DNA of 64,000 nt, from assembly GCA_013433145.1 (NCBI GenBank), contig CM024190.1, positions 5,146,001-5,210,000 on the forward strand, read 5' to 3'. A model generated the notes under the pieces. That model was not told the DNA's origin. It did not search any database and saw only the letters and a program-made list of their open reading frames with translations. The position numbers and the translations under genes are program-made. Positions 37,877 to 52,813 of this stretch are shown one piece after another (within the stretch, counting starts at the first letter, position 1; each line of letters begins with the position of its first letter). Source of the stretch: Ascaris suum (Eukaryota; Nematoda; Chromadorea; Rhabditida; Ascarididae).

Positions 37877-40389
37877 TTATTCAAGGAAAATGTAGAATAT
37901 AGAGCACGATGTAAGATGTGAAGATGGAGCTGTTAGGTATGAGAGATGAGATGATACAGACATTGAAGGTTCTTAGCACTAAATGTTTATGCTTTTACAT
38001 CTGCTCTGACAATGGATGGGTCTCGTTAGAACGCCTTTCAGAACTACCGAGAGTTTACTGTTGGGAATAATTTGAGCATAGGAATACAATAACATAACAC
38101 ACTAGAGAAGATAAAATTAAGCTGAATAATGGGGAGTAAATGCGATCGAAAAAGTGAGCATTTAAAAAGAATGTAAAAAATGAAGTGCAAAATAAATATG
38201 GCAAGAACGTTTTGTGAATAAAGAAAGGAGAACAAGTACAAAAGACAATTTCTATCTTTTATTAATAACGTTTACGAGAATATTTCTTAATTTATCAACT
38301 ATCAATGTATCTCATTGTTTGGTCGTCCTTTTAACTCTTTTCTTCAACCTTTCATTCTACCGCTGCATAAATGGCCTAAAACCATAGCACACGCAATGAA
38401 TGAATGAATGAGAGTTGGCTACTATAAATGAACTAATAATTTAGAGCGTAAGAACAATAGGCTAAAATGAGGCAATTGTTAAGAAGCCTATTCTCCTAGC
38501 AAACACGAAAATATCAACTTAAACCAACATCACCTGTAAGGCAAGTAGGCAGCCAATGGTGTAGTATATACAAAGCTAAATATTCAAAATGGATGTTAGC
38601 AATTGCGAGTGTTATTCGGAATTTATATTAGAATAGATCATACTTTATTTACTGATGTTTCTGAAAATCGGAATTAAAAAATAAAAACCAGAATTGAAAA
38701 ATCACAATCACATATTGGAATTAAAAACTCATGTAACTTCAAATCTGAATATGAATTTGATAAACACTGGAATTTACTAAAGTATTCCCACGAGCAATAG
38801 ATTCAATAATTGTAATACAATAACAGCTGTGATGAAACGTTTTTAATATTAGCTATGCCAGAACAGCAAATATCGATTTGTCTTTCACCATCTTTCCAAA
38901 ATCGCTCGTATCGATTGAAGGTCATCAGTTAAAAAGAACACCCACCTCGATATAACAAAAAACAATCCACACATCAGCAGTAGCAATCGCTTAAGAGTAA
39001 ATTATGATGAACGGCTTATAGTGCCAAGAACAATGACCTTTTGCAACCAAAGATCGCTTTCTTAAAAGAAAAGGAGCAAACTTGTTTGAATAAATAAACA
39101 TGTTTACCGAGTTTAATCAACGAACATTTCGAGATTGTTGCTATTGCTAAATTGTCGCATATAAACTGATTTATATTAACCCGCTTTATCGTAATTACCA
39201 ATGAGACGAATAACAGCCGACTCTATTCATCGATGTCGCTTCACCTGTGTGCATAAAATCGGCCTACTGCGTTGCTCTGCCTTGTAGAACCAATATTTTT
39301 CGCGAACGAAACGAGCGTTCACTTTGTTCGCAACGACCCTCTCCACTCCCCCCACCCCCCTGTCCATCTCCCCTTCCCCCGCCATTTTCATTCACCGCCT
39401 TGCAGTTGATTTTTTTTGCGCAAACAATCGATACTTAGTCGCCAAACTGTGTGACTGACAACAAATGGACTTTTGCAAGAAATATAAAAGACAACTTTTC
39501 TGCTCCACTCTCGTCGCGTGTTGCAATATGCTAGAGACGGCGAATAAAATAACGCGTATCAAGATGGAGGTGCCAGTTGCTCAAAGTGAAACGATAAATG
39601 GTAACAAACCAACTTGTGCAATTTTTCGCATCGCGAATTTTTAAGAACAGGCCACCCGAGCATTTCACCGCGGAAGCATCTAAATTTTTTGGGGTCATAC
39701 ATGAAACATAACGACCACCATTTTGCTTAAGTGAATAAAAGTTCACACTGCGCTTCGGATATTCAGGTGATAGAGAAGCATAAAAATAAGAGCAAACTGA
39801 AGAAATATGCATAGCGCCGTCTCAAAGAAATGCCTTTTAATAGAACGCCATAACAGCACGAGGAATCGCACGCAAATAGTGCATTCTTTCGAGCATAAGG
39901 AGAATCTCTTGCGTTTTAAACTTCCTCATAAGCGTGACACCTGCCCAATCTTAGTTGCTGCATAATAAAATTGTTCGCTTCGTCGCTCACTGCAACAGTC
40001 ACTCTACTGAGCGAGCTCGAAGAGGTAATGTTAAGCAGCTCAATATTTCAAAACATAAGCGCCTCACCTGACCTGATACAAGCAAGTACATAAAAGCGTC
40101 TCGTAATCTCGCTTCACCATCTACACCAAAAATCCAGGCTTTAGCCTCATGCCCTGTTGGCGGTACTAAACCCTCTTTTAGCATTGAAATGCGGGCGTTT
40201 TCGACGATACAGGGACTCACGTGTATTGATGCAGTTCAGCAACAAGCGAGGTGGTGACTGTACTAGCGAATTTGTTAGAAGGCTCTCGAACTATTCATTC
40301 CCACTATACGAAAGTCTAAATTACTCTCAACAACTATCAAATTTAATGCGTCAAAAGACAGCACAACCTGGAAGTGGATGACGAAGAGA

Positions 40390-40577
40390 GGGGTGGGGAG
40401 GGGAGGGGGAGAGGTAGAAAAAGAGAAAGAAAAATGAACAGGGCAAGAAGAGCGGAAGGGATGAAAGCAAGGCCGAGACGTTTCCTTGCATCCTTTTCCC
40501 AAATCTCCTTCACTACATCCTCCTTCATAATACCACACTACATTCCTGTTCGCGGGGGGGGGGGGGGGGGAAGGGGG
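40390..40577 (+). repeat. G-rich tracts with G4-forming pattern and a G17 run
   Basis: 40390-40409 is GGGGTGGGGAGGGGAGGGGG, a textbook four-run quadruplex motif. 40554-40570 is a run of 17 G followed by AAGGGGGG. The tracts lie in an intergenic region on the plus strand. Confidence 0.85.
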
Positions 40578-43500
40578 GAGGTGGTCAACCACTCACAGTT
40601 GTTGAGACATTGGGTTTCATTCTGTATTCCTCTGTGTCTTTCACATTTACCTGATGGCCGTACTGCATAGAACTGAAAGAATTTCATGCCTTCTTCTTCC
40701 TTAAATGAAGGGCAGAAATTTAAGAGGTAAATAAAAGTGGTGAAGGAAAATCACTGACAACGTGCCAGCGCATCTAATTCGGATTTTCTGGGTTTTTGAT
40801 GAAAATTGCGAGAGAAAGGTAACGAGAGAGGAAACTTTCTTCTTGAAAATTTTGTCTGAATTTAGTAACTGGCACCTCTTAATTATTCTATTTTGGATTT
40901 TTTCGGAAGCATTCGATGCAAGAAAGCAAGTAAACTGGGGAACATCTGGATAGCAATTAGTCTTTCCGTCCTTCGTAGCTGAACAAGATGACATGAATGC
41001 AAGCAAAATCCGTGTTTTAATGGTAGACAAAAGGCAATCTTTACTGTTCAACCGTCCGACAGCTAAGTTCTAATGATAAGGAATTGAGAGGTGGCTCAAA
41101 TTCCAATATTTTTTAACTTAAATGCAGCCTCTGTGAGTGTTTTCTGCAACGGGCAAGTACTGTCCAACCCATCGGCGATCACCGACGTAAGAGCTTGTCA
41201 GGATCTCCGTGCAAATTTTGGAGAATTGGCAAACTTGTTCAGCGCACCTCTCATCCTGCAGAGGGAGCATTTTACATGGAAGGAGCTTGCAATCTAAATT
41301 TCTGATCAGAGCTTAAGAAATCAAGCACGTACGACCGTTAGAGGTCGGCGGTCAATGAATGCGATATAAAAAATTGCCGAAATGAAGCGAATTCTTCCGA
41401 TGGGTGACGTCATCAAAACACCTATTTATGTCGCGTTAAAAGTTATAGAGTGTCGATTCTTATAAACAATTAATTTAAACCGAACGGCAAAATAATTTTC
41501 GACGTCATTGTGGAAGGGACAGAAAAATAACGAGTGCTGGGACGGAAAAAAGCTCTTTGCTTCAGAGAGCAAAGGTTCCAATACGAGGACGGGAATATAG
41601 CCCCTTAAACGGCAAACCGATGGGCAGGGAAAAGTGGAGGGCAAGTGAGGGGGTTTAGGGGGTGGAGAGATAGCGGAACGATGAAACATGCGATACTGAT
41701 CAAAGAGGAGAAGTGGTTGTCGTGAATGTCCACTACATGAAGCACAAACTTAGGCATCGCAGTGAGCACATAAAAGATGAGCGTACTTTTCTGGTGTTGG
41801 TACGAACAACGTAGTGCACATTATTCATGATGAAGTATTTATCTGTAGATTAGTTAAGATGCACATTTACTATCAAGACGCTCTTATGGTATTTGACAAT
41901 TGTAAGCAGTGACGGTGGGAGATAAATGAGAAACGCCGGTTTTGCAAAACGATTAGAACATCAACGGGAAAGCGATTTGTTTGTAAGAATTAAATGGCCA
42001 TATTTTTAGTAAATAAAAAAGAATACTTTTATTTCAGCTATTGCCAGAAAACGGTTTCAACGTTTCAGCAAAGTATTGAGACGTTGAAATAAGCTAACAG
42101 TCGAGCAAGTTATCGCCACACTTATTTCACACAATTATTGCGCCAACCGTGGCAACGATTGTGCACGCAAACACATACGCACACATCCAAGGATATTATT
42201 ACAGCCGAGTTAGAGGCAATGAAGCTCAACAAAGATTGTACTACGTCACGTTTTAACGGCTTCCATGTGATTAACTGAAGTATCCTCTCCTCCCGTCTTG
42301 TAATACTTCTATCTTGAACTACCTGAGATCGATCTGAAATGTGAGTTCCCTTAGGCAAATTTTAACTTTTTAATGCGTTTCCTCAAAAATTGTCAAGTAG
42401 TGGAGCAAGTGGATGGAAAAAGAAGGAGTTTGGAGAATATGCGTCGCTATCAAAAACAGTTCTAAACACAGGAAGTGCAAACATACATGAGGCCGAAAAA
42501 CGTTCCCTTAATTTGCAAAGCTTTCAAAGTCGCTTTTATTGTCAAGAAAAAAAAAAAAAAAAAACGACGGACTTTGATCGTAGAGCAATTGTTCAGTGAT
42601 CACTCAAACGAAATGAAAAATGCATTTCGTTTCCTTAATTTATTCACTTAGCTTACGAAGATATCATAAAGCATGTAAAAGTTGGCTGCACTATAGCATT
42701 ATTTCAGTGAAAAAATTTCACTTGGATAACACCTATTGGTGACAATTGTGGCGAAATGCATCGTTCTTGAACACACCTTTGCTGCGATAAGCGTGAATTG
42801 AGATTCAAATGGGCTCTACGATGAGCTGAATGTTGCACAATGTTCCGCTATACTTATGTTTTGAAATAGGCTAATTAATGTTGTTGGAGGCACTTAATTC
42901 TATGACGCAGCAAATAACTTACGTCTATGAAATTTGAATGGGATCGCGCAAATGAGAATATCCTTTCGAATTGAATCCCATCTCCGATTACTTAGTTCGT
43001 TTTATTCCTCCTATGCAACACCCATTCAGGAGAATATAAATGGCGGCGATTCTAGTAACTAAAAGAAAAATACTCATAGAGGATTTCTGCATGTTATTTG
43101 CATCAGCAATAAAACCACAGACGATGCTGATTTGCGACACTGAATTCACCAGACGTCTCATTCATAATACTTTCCAATAGTAGGTATGACTTTTGTATAG
43201 CACACGAAGCCAAATGCACATTGCCGTTGTCCTTCATGCTTTAAAAGCCAGTGAATTTGGCGTTAATTCTAGAAAAAGTCTGTCTTTTAGAGGTGAATTC
43301 ATTAATTTCATAGTATAGCGGAAGTAGCTAGGCCACACGGGAAGAAAAATAAATATTATTACAAAAGAGCATTCAGGCATTGAAAAAACCTTCTTGCACT
43401 ATAAAAGAAGAGGGCTGTTTATTGAGAAGATGGAAGGGGCGTGCAGATAGATCCCCCTATTAACAAGCTTCTACTTAAATTTATTTATTCGCTATATGAA

Positions 43501-44365
43501 CCCAAAACGGCATTCTCAGTGGGAGCAGGTAAAGAGACCGTCAAATGAGCAGTTTTGTAATTTGGAACGCAAATTCGCCAAAGAAACGGACGGTGTAGAT
43601 GGCATAATTAAGAAACGACATCACACATTTAATATATTCGATTAAAGAAAGTATGCAAGTGTGCTGATCGAACTAACCATTAAAGTGTTTTCTTCACCTA
43701 CTTCACACTTCGAAACACCATATCAGAGTCTTACCTTAATTGTCAATCATTTTACGTTGATTATCATCTCTGATTGAGATACGCAGATGGTTAATTTTTA
43801 TTGCTGACATGGAGATTATTAATTTTCTTCGGAAAATTTGCGGCAGAAATTCACAATTGGATCAGTTGCACGTTCATAATGGTCAGCTTTGATGCTATGA
43901 CACATTTAGATTTGAACGCTGACGCTAACAGGAATGCTGTCTGTGCTGAAGGAAAAGAAAAATGAACGGGTCGAAAATTTTCCGTTTCGAACGATTTTGT
44001 TTTCGCAGTTCCTTTACAATTTTTGATTTCCTTTGCAACTATTAAAATTGTCAATTTTTCTTAAAATTTGTTCATTCTGCCACTGTGCGTCACTTCTTGA
44101 AAAGCTGAAACGTACATTCTCAACTGCGGGAAGGGGGAAGATGGGGAGTGGGAAAGAAAGAGGTGCGACAAGGAAGAGGAGTTGTATATATGTAGTTTGA
44201 GAACTACCAATAATAAAGACGAAATTTACTGAACTGGCATCCTTTTTTAATGTCATTCTTAGGCGACCTTTGCAATGTTCCTGATTGAGAAACACATTAT
44301 GCCAAATTTCTTGAAAAATGATGAATAAACTTTAAGATGCGAGTAAAGCAAAGTGTGCACAACTG

Positions 44366-44525
<160 letters not shown>

Positions 44526-47500
44526 CTTCCTTGTAAAATGTGGTGGACAACAACTTCCTTGTAAAAAGAAGCGTTCATTTAAAATGAAATATTAGAATTA
44601 CAAAGTGGGGAGAAGAAATGGTAAATAACAGGTTGTAATTGAGAAATAAGAGAATATATGTGAGAAATCATAGATCGGAATCGCGAAATGAGAAATCAGA
44701 ACTGAGAAAGGACAGATCATAACTGCGCAAAACGAGAACAAAATTTGATTATTGGCTTAATGTAGTTATAATATATGGCGTTTAATTAGTGACTAGCAAC
44801 GGGAAAATGCTGTAAACACAAGCCAAATGAGACACCTCATCGACAATGAGCCTGATGCTCGCTTCATCACATCACGTAAAATGTTGTAAACACAAACACA
44901 CAATCCGAATTTTTTTCCATCGTCATATAAAGCATACGCTTACATTCCAATGCAAATCTGCACATGTTTTGCGACACTGCTTCTATCATGCAAACAAGGT
45001 GAAGAAATATGTGTATCACCTTGGATACTAAACGTCAAAACGTATCCCCCTCTAAATCCAATGAAATGAAATGAGTGCAGAAGAGAACAGAAGTAACAAT
45101 GAATCAAAGTAAATACAGGGTAAGTTGACAGGGATAAATAAAGGGAGTTGACAAGTACCTACTGGATGTTGAGGGTTGACCTCATGCTGTCTAATGAGCG
45201 GCGCAAAAAGAGAGCTATAATGAGGCGCTGAGTATCACAAAATGAGCCAACCGATGCAAACTTACGCGCTCTATTCGACTGATTTAACGGTAATGTTGTT
45301 CCAATGGAACTGCTCAGCTTCGATCCAAATAACCTGTGGAATGTTACTCCAATTCAACAATATTCTGCTAGAGGGCGTGAGCGCGGTTGATATGAGCGGC
45401 GATTCAACTGGTTTGTACGATACGTTTTCCTTTAGTTAGAACTACTTCCAAGGTGACTACGACCAATAGTGTGCTATCATTATTAGCTATTCTCGGTTCG
45501 AAATTAAATTTTTACAATTGAGAGTACAACTCTCATTTCAAATGTAGCACCCACCAAAGACATTCCATCCGGAGAATATTACGATGTCGATGATTGATTA
45601 TGCTGAAAACAATGGATTTGTTAATCAAAAGTGCTAACTGCAACGCACCATCTTAATGTCGTGTTCACTACTGGCAACTTCTGGGTTCGATTGAACGATA
45701 TCGCTCCATTGACGCTTATACACTCGGCAGGCTCAGATCAAGCTTAGTCTACTTTCTCTTAACTATTAACACAAGTAATATTACATAATTCATACGCTGT
45801 CTACCGATATGCTGCCAAAAAATTCAGCTCTTCTGCTGTGGACGGTCATGCTATGCTTCTAGATGGTGTTTTTCTGTTCGACCTGCTCGGAGAAACAGAG
45901 TTCAACATCAGCGGTCGCGTGGCGAAGACGGCTGAGGTAGAGAGATGGGTCTAAGAGAAAGATCTCTTGCCTCCTCGCATCCTTCCTATCGATAAGAGTG
46001 AACGACAGTTTCTTTCCTAGTAATTTTGTGCTCGATGACGAAGCGAAAACTTAACCTATATGCTTGCATTTTGGCCCAATGTAACATACCAAAGAATGTT
46101 CGGTGCGATGTTTTAATGAAAGTTTTTGCCACTTGTTAGCCATGAGTTGACGTAGTGGGTGGAGATAGAGGCGAGGAACGGCGAAGGAGGTAGGACAGGA
46201 CCATTTCGACGACAATAATGAGTAACTTGTTGAAAGAAGCAGAGAAATGGTCATTTCTCTGCTCCTTCCTCCTCGAGTAAAGCGAAGAGAGAGGAAGGAG
46301 GGTTCAAGCTCTAGTTGGCAACCTCTTCGAGACCAGTATCTGTTTCAGCACACCTGTCACGGAGAAATATGATTCCGCTAGTATTCAAGCGATGTCAACT
46401 TCATTTTCCCATCTAAACGCAGGGAGCATTGAATCGGCCATCAAGGTGGGAGGCACTTTGCAAATAAAACCATTCCACACGTACTAAATAAAAGCGGTTT
46501 TTTGCTAAAGCAATGTAGTTATCTCTTGTATGTGAAAGACTTACCCAAAGCACCGTCGCCTCACCGTTATCGCTCATTTTGAAAGTACTCCTGCAAAGTT
46601 GACATATTCATTTGCGTAACCGTGAATAGTTTCTTCGACATTCTAGACATATGAAACAACGAGCGAAAAACACCGAACGGAAATGGTTCGTAAATGGACG
46701 AAGAAGATACCACAGTTAACTATTAAGAGTGCCTCAACGTTCAATGAATCACTATATATTGAAAGCAGACAAATGGGGATGTATAATGTTTGTCTTACTT
46801 AACACTTTTTGCACAAGCATCCTTTGGAGTGACAAGTTTGGATGTTACTTTCTTTGGTCTGTATATGACTTACTTTTTTCCAGCCATCTCTCAACTTATT
46901 GCTGGCAGTTTTTGCGAAAAAGTTCGACTAAAATCCTTCTATATACTTCATCGAACTGATCACACCTATACGGCTCATTTAACCTATCTAGAAAGCGCAT
47001 ACAACTGTCGATTTTGCACAGCAGTTGAATGACTGCTAAAAAATCACAGCCAGTAGCATTTATATTCAAATCTGAGCTATCTGATTCCATAACGCTGGCA
47101 CGTGCGATGTTATTCATTCCTTCGGCATTATTAGTTTATTTCCCACACATAACTTTTTATTCATTCTACTCCTTTAATCATTTAAATGGCCTCATTATTT
47201 TATCATATCGGTGTTACTGTCATTTTGCCGTTTGCATAAACGGATGATTAAATGCACAAGTCGTCTTCATATTTCTTGAAATAAAGATGGCTTCATTACG
47301 AGATCATGAATAGGTGACCTCGCCAAACAAAGAACACCACCATAGTTCATAAAACCTCACCTTGATGAAGCTCAGTATCTAATAAACGGTGGACACATCG
47401 ATCATGCCGACTGTGCCAAAATTTGGAAGCTTTTTTTCCATATTTTCAAGTATTCTATTGAGCTTAACGGCAACACGAAAATTCTAATCCGAGGCAGATT

Positions 47501-50143
47501 TTGAGTTCAGATATGCAAATGGCGGGAGACACAAATAGACTATGAACTGAATGCACTGAACTTTTAGTGCGCTTTTTTTTGCACTGCGTCGCAAAAGGAA
47601 CCATCGACGAAGTCCACTCTGCTGGCGTAAGGGCAACCCTTTATACTGCGTTGTAACACACGTTCAAGTGCATGGTCAAGCTTCTTGAGATGGTAATAAA
47701 ATTGAGTTACAAGGTAGTTCCTCACTTCTAGATTTTATCTCATCCTTTTCTTAGAGTTTCCCTTAGGCCACATTATTCATGTAGCAATAACTATGAAAAA
47801 AGCCAAGAAAATTCGTTGACAAATAAGCGCAACCCGTAACAGCCCCGAAATTTTCGCACCTTTAAGTGCAAATTAAAATGTATCAAGCTGTATGAAACTT
47901 GGAATACCTCTCTTCGGGCCATCCGTGAGTTCGGTTGCAAGAATCAGCCTCATGTCCACAGAGTCTATCATGCTATGAACACTTTAATTTCCGATGATAC
48001 TGATTCGCTCTCGATATGTAGTATATGCTTCTTACTCAGCACCTATTACACTAAAGATCGCATGAAATCCACAAAATAGTCTCCCCAGTCCTTGTACGAC
48101 CCTCTATCAAAAATTCTGTCTGCATGCGTTAATATCGCACCCATGATACAAACGAACGATCAGACAGCAGGGCGACCAGAGTTCGCATGCTTATATCTTC
48201 AGAATAGCCAGGTCTGTGCTAGGTTTAATCCTCAGCGTTTTCTCAGAGAAGACACCATAATTACGTTTTCGACAGGTTTCGTTGGCGATTCGTTTGGCGA
48301 GCGTTCGAATGAACGCCGATGTATGCGCCACATAGAGTTATGCATTGGAGATTTGCACCAAAAGGCTTTCTGTACGTACATTTGAGAGACATGGGCGCGA
48401 TGATCTGCATAACAGTACAATTGCGCCAGGAGATTGTACCCCTGTCAATTACAACACACAAAACACGCAGTTCTCACAGCCATCCAGTGAGACGTTTTGT
48501 AGCGGATAACAGTGATAACGAAACAATTGCCATATGTGGTTCTCGAAGCGAAAAGTTGAGCAAAAAGACACTGAGTGCAGACAATTGTGTTATGTACATT
48601 CAGCGCTGACTTTGTTTTGTCATCCTCGCAATTTGGAAAAGATACCGTTATGCAAACGGTGGTCTTCCAAATGCAGAAAAAAAAATGGTGCGCGTTGTCG
48701 GAAGGCTTTTCCTACGAACTGCATCCCCAGCAGGAATCAATGCGTCTAATCTTGAATTCCGACTGATCGACTTGAACGACAGATTTACATACTCTTTTTT
48801 CTGCTCATAGAATGCGTGGTACATATTGCATCTCATTACATTTAAAAAACGTGCGGCATTTTGCAAGCTGTCTGAAAATGCAAAGAGGGGAAACTGGGAA
48901 TTACCTGGAAAACACGACACAATACGTTTTGTACAATGGCACAGTGCACAGAGGCAGGTCACGTTTCTGCACAAGTTTCCACGCATAGACGCATCACTTA
49001 TCGCGCTGTAAATCGTTGTGGCCTTAGAAATTCTATGATTCAAGTATCGGTGCTGAAATTATCCTATGCAAAAGCTCCTCTAGCATGAATGTTTTGTAGC
49101 GTCAGTCCTTTTGGCGCAAATGTCCACAGACGAGGTTCAGCAAGACTTACTAAACGAGTATATTATTGTGCGAGTCTCCGAGACATGGATGTGGACAAAA
49201 ACTCCGCATCGTAATTTTTCTAGTGGAAACACCTGCCGTGGCACGGATATGCCAAAACGCCATCCGAGCGTCCCATTGCCTACATCTTCATGGCTGGAAT
49301 ATCCATTTCGCAAGCCTCTGTGGTATAGATGCCGGATGGCACAAGTCCATGTGACAAGACTTCAGACCTGTCGCTCAAATTATCTCGGCCTGAATCTCGT
49401 GCACTGCAATTCTCAATGGTAGAAATGCGCTAGGGAGCAAGTGTCAAGCTTGCAAGCTTATCGAACCGCGGATGAAGCAGCAGTGCACTGATCAGATGCG
49501 CGGATGCAATATGGGTAGGTAGCGCGAAGCGTGGTATAAGACTAGGGCAGTCTGAACGAAAGTTAGAAATGTAAGAGTATTATGAAGAATTTCGGATCTT
49601 TTCATCCAGAATCTGCATTCTGTGCCAAGGCTGGAATTTGACCGTTCAGAAAGTGCGCTGTCCTGCTAATCTTCTTTTTGCTTGTATTCACATACTTTTT
49701 TGCATGTCATTACACTTCAAGACATCAAAAATATTGTAAATGAATAAAAAGCAATGGCTACAGGCGAGCGCTTGGAACCACAACACACAACAAGTTTAGG
49801 TACCTACGCTGTGTAAACGTAAATCTTTTGGATCCCTCTATGAGCGCAGTGAATGTTGATTTTGAAGGTGCAGCATTTGAATAGGAATGATCACCCTGTC
49901 TTCTCCCTCCTTCCTCCTCCGTCCCGAGCATTCCAAATGAAATGCTAATATCATTTTAAAATATGTAAAAGATTTGACTACAAGCCGGCAGTATTTTCCT
50001 TTAAAGCATTAGTCGGCAATTGCCCATCTATCTAACCTTGTTTAGAATATTTATTTGTAGTGCAACTCATTTTTACGCAGGCATTGTCAGAAAGATCTGA
50101 AGGCCCAAAAAAAAAACAGAAAAACCTGTGCCCTGGAGGTCGA

Positions 50144-50230
50144 AAAGGATCTGACGGGAGTGATCATAGATGACGAATTAGATGAGAAAGGATCTGACGG
50201 GAGTGATCATAGATGACTGAATTAGATGAG
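50144..50230 (+). repeat. Two-copy tandem duplication (~43 bp unit)
   Basis: A unit starting AAAGGATCTGACGGGAGTGA is repeated head to tail. Copy 2 (50187-50230) differs from copy 1 (50144-50186) mainly by an extra TG-type insertion. Confidence 0.9.
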
Positions 50231-51761
50231 AAAGCTTAGCGGATTCATCGCCTTCATTAAAAACTGTTGTACCGTATAACTCGTTATAAAAACGATGATG
50301 CTATTGGGTGCAATACGGCACGTTGTATAAGATATAAAAAATTGGTGATGTGTCAATAGAAGAATCCCCTCCGATCTAGGACCGCAACATAAACCGATTA
50401 TCTCTTCTTAGAATCTATACGTAACTAGTCGGTAATTGTAACAGACAACGGATAATATGGGGAAATGCGACAAAGATCGTGAACGGCGAACGTTGCTGAT
50501 GCAAGTAAATGAAGCGATGAGTTGTAAGCATCACAGAGTTATGACGTTTTTAGACAGATATTACTTGCCAATAACTGAAAGGCGTGCCTCCGCTTGCTTC
50601 CATGACGACCGATGAATGCGCCAATGTTCGGTATTGTGAGAAAGAACTGCAAGGTTCAAGTCGACGTAATCAAATCGCCTTTCTTTAATAGGTATTTGAA
50701 AAGTCGTGCATATGTTCGGCGGACATAAAACTCTCTATGCATGTATAAACTTACTCTGCAAAATCCGTTCCTCTGACGCTTTTCTTAAACGCTTTCATCT
50801 CTAGGCTTCGTTTTTCACGAAGGATTTGTCACAGCGAAACACAGTGTTACACGCTTCACAAACATAATTCTGTGCCTTGAGAACATGAATTATGGGTTTA
50901 TTCACGTGTTCCAGGAAGTTACAGCACCTTAAGGTAGGATTTTTAGATTGGACAGCGCAGAGGACAAAATAAAAATCAAAACCAATTTAGCAAAGGCAAA
51001 TTCATGGAAGCGGAAAAAAACCGTCCTTGCGCTTTCAATCTTTTATCTTAGCTTCGCTTACAATAGAAATTTTCATTTCAACTCCCAAAACAACTAGTAA
51101 TATGATTTTTATAAAGTCATGGCGGTAAAATGGAAGGTCTCAAATTAACGCTTGAGTTAAAAGGAATGCTGTGAAATATGTTTCAGTGAATTCTTTGATA
51201 AAATTAGGTTGATTATGTCTGAAAAGGTGGAAATGAGAGAAGCATACCAAGTTTTAAATCGAATTTGAACATGCGACCGCCAATCCTTATAACCTTGCTT
51301 CATTTCATAGCTCGAACAGAATGCTTATCACAAAGAAGTCTAATGTTTCTCATTCCCTTCTTTCTCTCCCCTCTCCCCCGCCTTCCCTCACTTCTGCTTG
51401 AGGTTAAATTGCATCAAATTCAGCATATTGCATGCCAACAAATAGTGATTTTTCCAGAGATCATTTCAACAAACAAATAAGAGCAATTGCGGCGTTTTAA
51501 AAGCCGCCCTGGCTTCAAATCTGCAAGCTTTTTATCATCGCCAACCTGAATGCTATTGTGACAACTTTGTATTCATGCGGAAATATTGCGAAAACTTTAC
51601 AAATTATGTCATCCTGTCTATCACTTTGTACAAATTATAACGAAATACTGACAGACACAAAGTCGGGTCGCACAAACTCTGCATTTCACGAAGCTATGCA
51701 TTTCTCGCACTCAATGCTTGCGCAACTATGCTTTTCTCGCAAGCTAATGCTTAAATAATGA

Positions 51762-51976
<215 letters not shown>

Positions 51977-52552
51977 AACACCTGCGATGGGCAAGTGCAT
52001 TAGGATCAAAATTCTTCAGCCTTTGAGTAGACGCAAGCATATATATATTTATATATTTATATATTTTTTATTTATTTATTTATTTAATTTATTTAATTAA
52101 TTAATTAATTTTTTTCATTTGAAATGTTCACGGCTTTCTTACAAAAACGATGGAAATGTTGAAACCGTTTCGGGCGTTTAGGAAGTCACACTAGTATCAC
52201 CATGCGCATTGTCTATCGCACTACTGCACATTACGAATAGCTGCATCTGTTGCGGCAACTTGCCCAACAGGTGATAACCTATCGGGCGAAGGTGTAGCAG
52301 ATTAACTTCAGCACTATTTCTGTGTACGGCACTGCAGCGCTAAAGCAGTCCCATTATTCCAAATAAATACCTTCTACGATCAATTTAAAAAACATTGAAT
52401 CGAAGCAAACCCGTCATATTTCTGTCGTTAATGAATTAATATAATCAGGTTCACTTCTGCACGTATGTACTCGCTTTGTTTGGTTCATAGGCATTCTGAC
52501 AGTAGCCAATTTAATGCACCCATTGAGCGTGCCAGTTCAACTTTCCATTCGA

Positions 52553-52813
52553 TTAATCTAATTTATACTTATGCTGTCCACAGTGGTTTCTGATAGTAAA
52601 GGGCGTTGCACACGCATTTGTGAGCTTTGGACATTCATCGTCGAATCTTTTGCTCGACGGATGCATCGAAATGGATGTCGATTCCAATGTCGAGTCTTTG
52701 AACGTACATGGCGACTGAATGAGCATGTTGTGGAAAATGCTAATCGAGTTGTCGCTGTGCTCGTCTTCATTATGTACTGTGCTCGTGTTTGCCACTTTAT
52801 TGGCCGGTGCCTT
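52553..52813 (-). CDS. Unidentified 3'-terminal exon
   Basis: Acceptor GAATTCCAG, phase 0, 86 codons to a stop at 52553. The product is hydrophilic and Ser/Asp/His-rich (VHNEDEHSDNSISIF), without a known domain. Its entry phase fits either the tetraspanin-like exon 4 or the F-box-like exon. It could be an alternative cytoplasmic tail or the end of a separate gene. Confidence 0.3.
   Translation of the reverse strand, partial: KAPANKVANTSTVHNEDEHSDNSISIFHNMLIQSPCTFKDSTLESTSISMHPSSKRFDDECPKLTNACATPFTIRNHCGQHKYKLD

Noticed and set aside
45670..45740. GGTTCGATT-like tRNA B-box
   Set aside because: No matching A-box or cloverleaf stems around it; no tRNA gene was recognised anywhere in the window.
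46729..47247. Hydrophobic plus-strand frames and an opposing 73-codon minus-strand frame
   Set aside because: A transporter-like or C-terminal reading was considered, but no family motif or splice structure supports either strand.
48092..49422. Series of overlapping 60-130-codon frames on both strands
   Set aside because: No domain, no consistent splice sites, and neither strand gives an ordered product.
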